Part shown: positions 59,701 to 64,000 of the stretch, in pieces | Numbering within the stretch: the stretch's first letter is position 1 | Layout: each line of letters opens with the position of its first letter | Origin: Magicicada septendecula | Lineage: Eukaryota > Arthropoda > Insecta > Hemiptera > Cicadidae | DNA length: 64,000 nucleotides | NCBI GenBank assembly: GCA_034769895.1 | Contig: CM068374.1 | Coordinates: 353,634,302 to 353,698,301 of the forward strand | Direction: 5' to 3' | Program-made: the position numbers and the translations under genes | The notes under the pieces: generated by a model | The model's input: only the letters and a program-made list of their open reading frames with translations | Databases searched by the model: none | What the model was told of the DNA's origin: nothing

Positions 59701-60912
59701 GCATTCTACTACAATGGTTTATTATTAAGTTATACACATTTTTACACTATTTGTTGAAACAATAACACTGGTATTCTTAGTCTAATTATGTTACATATTT
59801 TGGTGGGTTGTACCTAGTCTTTGGTACATTGATTGGTTTATACTCAACAAATTAGCTTATTTGCTACTATCTGTTCTGGTATTCATTTACATTTTGTCCT
59901 GTCTTGCTATGGTATTCAGGCACATTTCATGTTAAGGATTACAAAGCTTTTATTATTAATCCCTATGAACAATTAATTTACTGTTCTGTCTCATATTTTT
60001 TGGTGGTCTTACTGATTATCTATGTGATTTTACAATCTTGATTAAACTTGTTACACTAATTGTCTGTGCATTTCACTAGTTAATCGTGGATTCTTTCACT
60101 TATAATGGTTAATCACTTTTCTCCGTTATAAACATTTTCACTGGTATTTTTTGTGCTGTTTATGTGGGGTAAAATGGTTATCATATCACATGTTGTTACA
60201 CTTATATTAAGTATTCACTGTCATTGTTCGTGATCACTTATTGATGCTCAACACTGGTTTCTTTGTTATTGGTATTCGAATAATCATTATACTTCTTCTG
60301 GTCACTATATTGATTTTAATTCCTTGTATATCTTGTGAATGCTGATGTCTTGTACTGTTCATACATAATCTTCATTCTTCATGGTACATTTCTTTTCCTC
60401 TTCTTCTTCTTTTCTTCTTTTGGTTAGTTGTTTCTCACTGTCGGTGTTCTCCTTGGTTACACATTATTTGTAATAATCCATGTTCCCTTAATATTGTCAT
60501 ACTCTTCTATATTTTTATTCATGGTTATGGTAGTCATTGTCCCATATTATTTCACACTAATAAAACAAATTCGTTTGTTTTATCACCATTGTGATTGTAC
60601 TTGATTCGTCTCCTTTTTATGTTAATAATTATTTTCGGCATATCCCCTCACTATTTTGGATCTATTGGGCCTGGATGCTAACGTATTGTATTGGCTCGTT
60701 GGTATTTTCTCTCTCTTTGTTATACTCGACGATATCCTTATTACTCTTCCTTCTTCTTCGTTGGGTTGTTTCAATATTATTCATTCGTAGATACACACTT
60801 TATTTATATTCTCCTGTTCCTTCTTTTATGCTCGATGAAATATTTTCATTATATCCTTTTATTTGACGTATTAGGTAGTTATTTTATGTAACTGCTAATT
60901 TGGTACGTTACA
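56777..60912. other. Between the inverted repeats, no gene recognised
   Basis: 56.8-58.7 kb is plain AT-rich sequence. From about 58.8 to 60.9 kb the plus strand becomes strikingly T-rich with long pyrimidine runs and no convincing frame, suggesting a non-coding part of an unidentified element. Confidence 0.5.
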
Positions 60913-61821
60913 ATATATATATATATATAATATGCCTGCGTGGGTGGGTGCGCGTATGTGCACACGCGTGTGCGCATGAGTGCGTGTATAAACATTTCTA
61001 TGTAGTATAATATATTTGAAACAAGCTTTTAATTATTATAATTATAATCAATATCATAATCATTTTCTTTATCTACATTTTCATTGTTATAACGTTAAAA
61101 ACTGAAGCTAGTATGTTTAGTTGTAAACATAAATACTTTTATCAACGAAATGAAAATGGTTATTTAGTTGATACATACCTTCATAGGTGACTTAAATTTT
61201 TGAAGACGAAGCTACCCAGAGCCGACTCTTTGTTGCTGCATACTTTTCAAGTGACTTGAGTTTGAGCTGTTTGTTCAGATGGCGGATTCTGATGAATGTT
61301 CTTGTCCTGACGTACAGACAAATGACTTTCTCGTCCACCTCTGGAAATTTAGATTTGAGTAAGGTGACCAAATAAGAGATAACTTTCACTTGTTTTGATA
61401 CTGTACGTCCGTGGAAAGAAGTAAAAACTATCTCAAACTGAATCAGTTTTTGTAACCACTCGTCTGACGGATGGGTAAGCCCCCCCTTTGATACAATCGA
61501 TATCCAGTCATGACTATGTTCCCTGGAAAGACGCAATGTTTCGCCTCTCACACCTAGACTTTCGTCAATGAAGCGGCACTTGAATGCGATGTACCCGGCC
61601 AGATATTTTAAGGCATCTTGAGGAACATCGTTGTCACTTGCAGACGGGGCCAAGTCCTCTGTTTTTAACAATTCTGCTTCGTCGGTGTCATTATTCGGAG
61701 AACTTGGTATTAACGTATGTTCAACTATGTCTATGCATAGTTCATTGGTAACAAACTGGATGAAATCCTCGTCAGAGTCATTTGATTCCATAACTTCGGT
61801 GGAATGAATGCTACCATCCTC
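60913..61821 (-). repeat. Inner inverted repeat, left arm (P-element 3' part)
   Basis: About 909 bp, the complement of 62549-63457, estimated at about 97-98 percent identity. Includes the 3' end of a P-type transposase gene and downstream sequence up to a (TA)n and a purine/pyrimidine GT-rich tract (60937-60985). Confidence 0.9.
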
Positions 61822-61899
61822 AGCCACAGACGCACTTCCAGATAACGGTATATCGTCCGTGCTACCCGTTAAAAGCAAGAGCCGAATTGTGATGCGCAC
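61192..61899 (-). pseudogene. P-element transposase C-terminal part (inverted copy)
   Basis: QDALKYLAGYIAFKCR, HSDWISIVSKGGLTHPSDEW-like sequence, FEIVFTSFHGRTVSKQVKVI and ICLYVRTRTFIRIRHLNKQL are the C-terminal block of P/THAP9-type transposases (YxAGYIAxK, W...SRGGL..PS, VxTRTFIRIRxLN). The first 26 codons (MRITIRLLLLTGSTDD and on) lie outside the repeat and are unlike the other copy. THAP domain, RNase-H core and GTP-binding part are absent, so this is only a fragment. It faces away from the second fragment at 62044-63178. Confidence 0.8.
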
Positions 61900-62548
61900 T
61901 TCAAAGGGAGTGGGATTATTATAAAAGACGCCTAATCCCCGAATTCACGAAAAAAAGTTTTCAAGGCAATCATGATTGAATCTAGCGGTCAAAATGTACG
62001 TTGGACGTGTGTGCTACGATTCATCAGATGACGTAATGTTCAGGTGGTCATGATTAGAGGTCTGTTTGCCAAGTGGAAGCAACCCATTTATTATGATTTT
62101 GATGTGACCATGACAGATGTATTGCTTAAAAGCATTATCAGTGCCGTTGAGAGCAGTAATATTCATGTAGCGGCTGTGACGTGTGATATGGGGGGAAAGA
62201 ATTCAAAAGTCTGGAATGAATTAGATGTAAACACAGAAAAAAATTTCTTCATTAACCCAACTACAAACGATAAGGTGTGGGTTTTCTGTGACGTACCTCA
62301 TCTTTTGAAGTTGCTTAGACCATGAAGCTGATTTTCTAGACCATGGGTTGTTACTTTGTGACGGCACTGAGCTTAAAAAGGATACAATCGAAAATCTGTT
62401 ACAGCAACAGAAAGGAGAATTGACGATTTTACCCAATATTAGTCAGATACACCTTAACGTAACTGGTCGATCTCGTCAAAATGTAAGATTTGCTGCACAG
62501 TTGTTTTCTAATCGTACAGCAAAGGGGCTGAAGTATGTTGCAAATAAA
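61822..62548. other. Spacer of the inner inverted repeat
   Basis: 727 bp; its right half carries the P transposase middle region (62035 onward). The left 200 bp hold a stop-containing continuation of the same protein (SSGQNVRWTC-like) and no other feature. Confidence 0.7.
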
Positions 62549-63178
62549 GAGGATGGTAGCATTCATTCCACCGAAGTTATGGAATCAAATGACTCTGACG
62601 AGGATTTTATCCAGTTTGTTACCAATGAACTATGCATAGACATAATTGAACATACGTTAATACCAAGTTCTCCGAATAATGACCCCGACGAAGCAGAATT
62701 GTTAAAAACAGAGGACTTGGCCCCGTCTGCAAGTGACAACGATGTTCCTCAAGATGCCTTAAAATATCTGGCCAGGTACATCGCATTCAAGTGCCGCTTC
62801 ATTGATGAAAGTCTAGGTGTGAGAGGCGAAACATTGCGTCTTTCCGGGGAACATAGTCATGACTGGATATCGATTATATCAAAGGGGGGGCTTACCCATC
62901 CGTCAGACGAGTGGTTACAAAAACTGATTCAGTTTGAGATAGTTTTTACTTCTTTCCACGGACGTACAGTATCAAAACAAGTGAAAGTTATCTCTTATTT
63001 GGTCACCTTACTCAAATCTAAATTTCCAGAGGTGGACGAGAAAGTCATTTGTCTGTACGTCAGGACAAGAACATTCATCAGAATCCGCCATCTGAACAAA
63101 CAGCTCAAACTCAAGTCACTTGAAAAGTATGCAGCAACAAAGAGTCGGCTCTGGGTAGCTTCGTCTTCAAAAATTTAA
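62044..63178 (+). pseudogene. P-element transposase, middle and C-terminal parts, one frameshift
   Basis: VVMIRGLFAKWKQPIYYDFD, then AVTCDMGGKNSKVWNELDV and VWVFCDVPHLLKLLR are the RNase-H-like core of P-type transposases, with catalytic-type Asp in YYDFD and CDMGG. At 62322 two bases seem to be missing: the frame moves and continues HEADFLDHGLLL, then LPNISQIHLNVTGRSRQNVR and LFSNRTAKGLKYV, then the C-terminal block QDALKYLARYIAFKCR to VRTRTFIRIRHLNKQLKLKS and stop 63176-63178. An Arg replaces the usual Gly in YLARYIA. No THAP zinc finger lies upstream. Best match is the P/THAP9 superfamily. Confidence 0.88.
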
Positions 63179-63457
63179 GTCACCTATGAAGATATGTATC
63201 AACTAAATAACCATTTTCATTTCGTAGATAAAAGTATTTATGTTTACAACTAAACGTACTAGCTTCAGTTTTTAACGTTATAACAATGAAAATGTAGATA
63301 AAGAAAATGATTATGATATTGATTATAATTACAATAATTAAAAGCTTGTTTCAAATATATTATACTACATAGAAATGTTTATACAAGCACTCATGCACGC
63401 ACGCGTGTGCACGTACGTGCACCCACCCACGCAGGCATATTATATATATATATATAT
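62549..63457 (+). repeat. Inner inverted repeat, right arm
   Basis: See the left arm at 60913-61821. It merges with the inner end of the outer right arm at a (TA)n (63439-63459). Confidence 0.9.
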
Positions 63458-63525
63458 AATTTTTGATGTTTTCAATTTGTTTCTTCTGCAAGTAGTATAA
63501 TTTCGTATATTCTTTTTAACACCTG

Positions 63526-63560
63526 ATGCACGTTTCACTGAAAAATATCAGTATCATCAG
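63526..63560 (-). ncRNA. Hammerhead-like copy with altered cleavage triplet
   Basis: Minus strand CTGATGA (63560-63554), the same stem II and GAAAC, but GTGCATC in place of GTGCGTC. Confidence 0.35.
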
Positions 63561-63601
63561 AGGTTTCTAAGTAAATTAATAACAATCGAAATAATTCTAT
63601 T

Positions 63602-63879
63602 CGTAGTCCTTCAGTCTTCGACTGGTTTGTACCCTCTCCGCATATACCCGAGGTGCGTGTGGTACTGATTCTCTCACAGGTATATGGGACCTACAGTTTA
63701 ACGCCGGATCCGAACGGCATAGTTGGGGAAGGTTTATACTAAGCAGGATACCTCTCGCTGGTTTGCCATTGCCTTGCGAGGGGGAACGGTCGTATCTAAA
63801 TCAGATGGCCCCCGGTGGGAATTGAACCCGCGCCGACAGCGTAGCAGCGCCACACTCTAGCACTACGCCACGACCGCTC
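63602..63879 (-). mobile_element. tRNA-derived SINE in the right arm
   Basis: Same 278-bp element as at 56334-56611 with the same 15-bp duplication (63587-63601 and 63880-63894, complement). Box B reads GGTTCAATTCC. Confidence 0.88.
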
Positions 63880-63917
63880 CGAAATAATTCTATTAATATA
63901 AAATTAACGAATAATAA

Positions 63918-63956
<39 letters not shown>

Positions 63957-64000
63957 CGCCTCCTTTCCAACTTAATTTTATATCTTGTACCATTTTGTCA

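Larger units (their letters stand above)
63440..64000 (-). repeat. Outer inverted repeat, right arm (runs off the edge)
   Basis: Complement of 56219-56776. A longer (TA)n at 63923-63953 and small differences apart, the order of parts is identical. It is cut by the window end. Confidence 0.88.

Noticed and set aside
44501-64000. N-terminal TGxxxGIG exon of the dehydrogenase gene
   Set aside because: Looked for on the minus strand by eye and not found; it is probably beyond the window.
1-64000. CRISPR arrays, operons, bacterial promoters
   Set aside because: The window is eukaryotic; no spaced short direct repeats or polycistronic layout were seen.

Overview
This is a eukaryotic, AT-rich nuclear window, almost certainly from an arthropod and probably an insect. 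Evidence is the mix of mariner, hAT, P-element, copia, Penelope-like and tRNA-SINE sequences, together with a spliced animal dehydrogenase gene. I cannot fix the species from sequence alone.

One host gene is recognisable. It is a minus-strand short-chain dehydrogenase/reductase that looks like HSD17B8 (estradiol 17-beta-dehydrogenase 8 / mitochondrial 3-oxoacyl-ACP reductase partner). Its last four coding exons lie at 44500-44310, 16234-16056, 11309-11182 and 8676-8591. The exons join in phase and give the conserved NCAG, Ser, YxxxK and C-terminal TGGM elements. The nucleotide-binding N-terminus is not seen and probably lies to the right of the window. The intron between the first two of these exons is about 28 kb and is packed with transposons.

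Layout by region:
- 1-2.5 kb: a gag-only LTR element on the minus strand, running off the left edge. Its 431-codon open frame has no stop inside the window.
- 2.5-8.5 kb: the gene's downstream region, with two decayed mariners.
- 8.6-16.2 kb: the 3' exons of the gene, a Penelope-like GIY-YIG remnant, a perfect 53-bp palindrome and a non-LTR reverse transcriptase tail.
- 16.7-26.4 kb: an old mariner split by three later insertions. These are a 416-bp foldback unit (12-bp TSD), a 5.0-kb LTR element (1599-bp LTRs) and a hAT (TSD CTTGCAGG) that itself carries a MITE.
- 27.3-43.4 kb: one minus-strand gag-only LTR element, opened by a second hAT (27910-30722, TSD CTTCTAAC) and by an 8.35-kb terminal-inverted-repeat element (33748-42093, TSD TATTACAG). 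The latter is of unknown superfamily and carries a mariner of its own.
- 45.06-50.91 kb: a complete gag-only LTR element with 4-bp TSD ACAT.
- 51.61-55.91 kb: a copia with 122-bp LTRs differing at one base.
- 56.2-64 kb: nested inverted repeats. The outer arms each carry the same SINE with the same target duplication; the inner arms carry P-element transposase fragments.

A recurring theme is a hammerhead-ribozyme-like core (CTGANGA box, short hairpin, GAAA box) at six or more places, several within foldback structures. All the copies share one extra base before stem II. One such unit is demonstrably a mobile insertion, because the mariner target it interrupted can be read across it.
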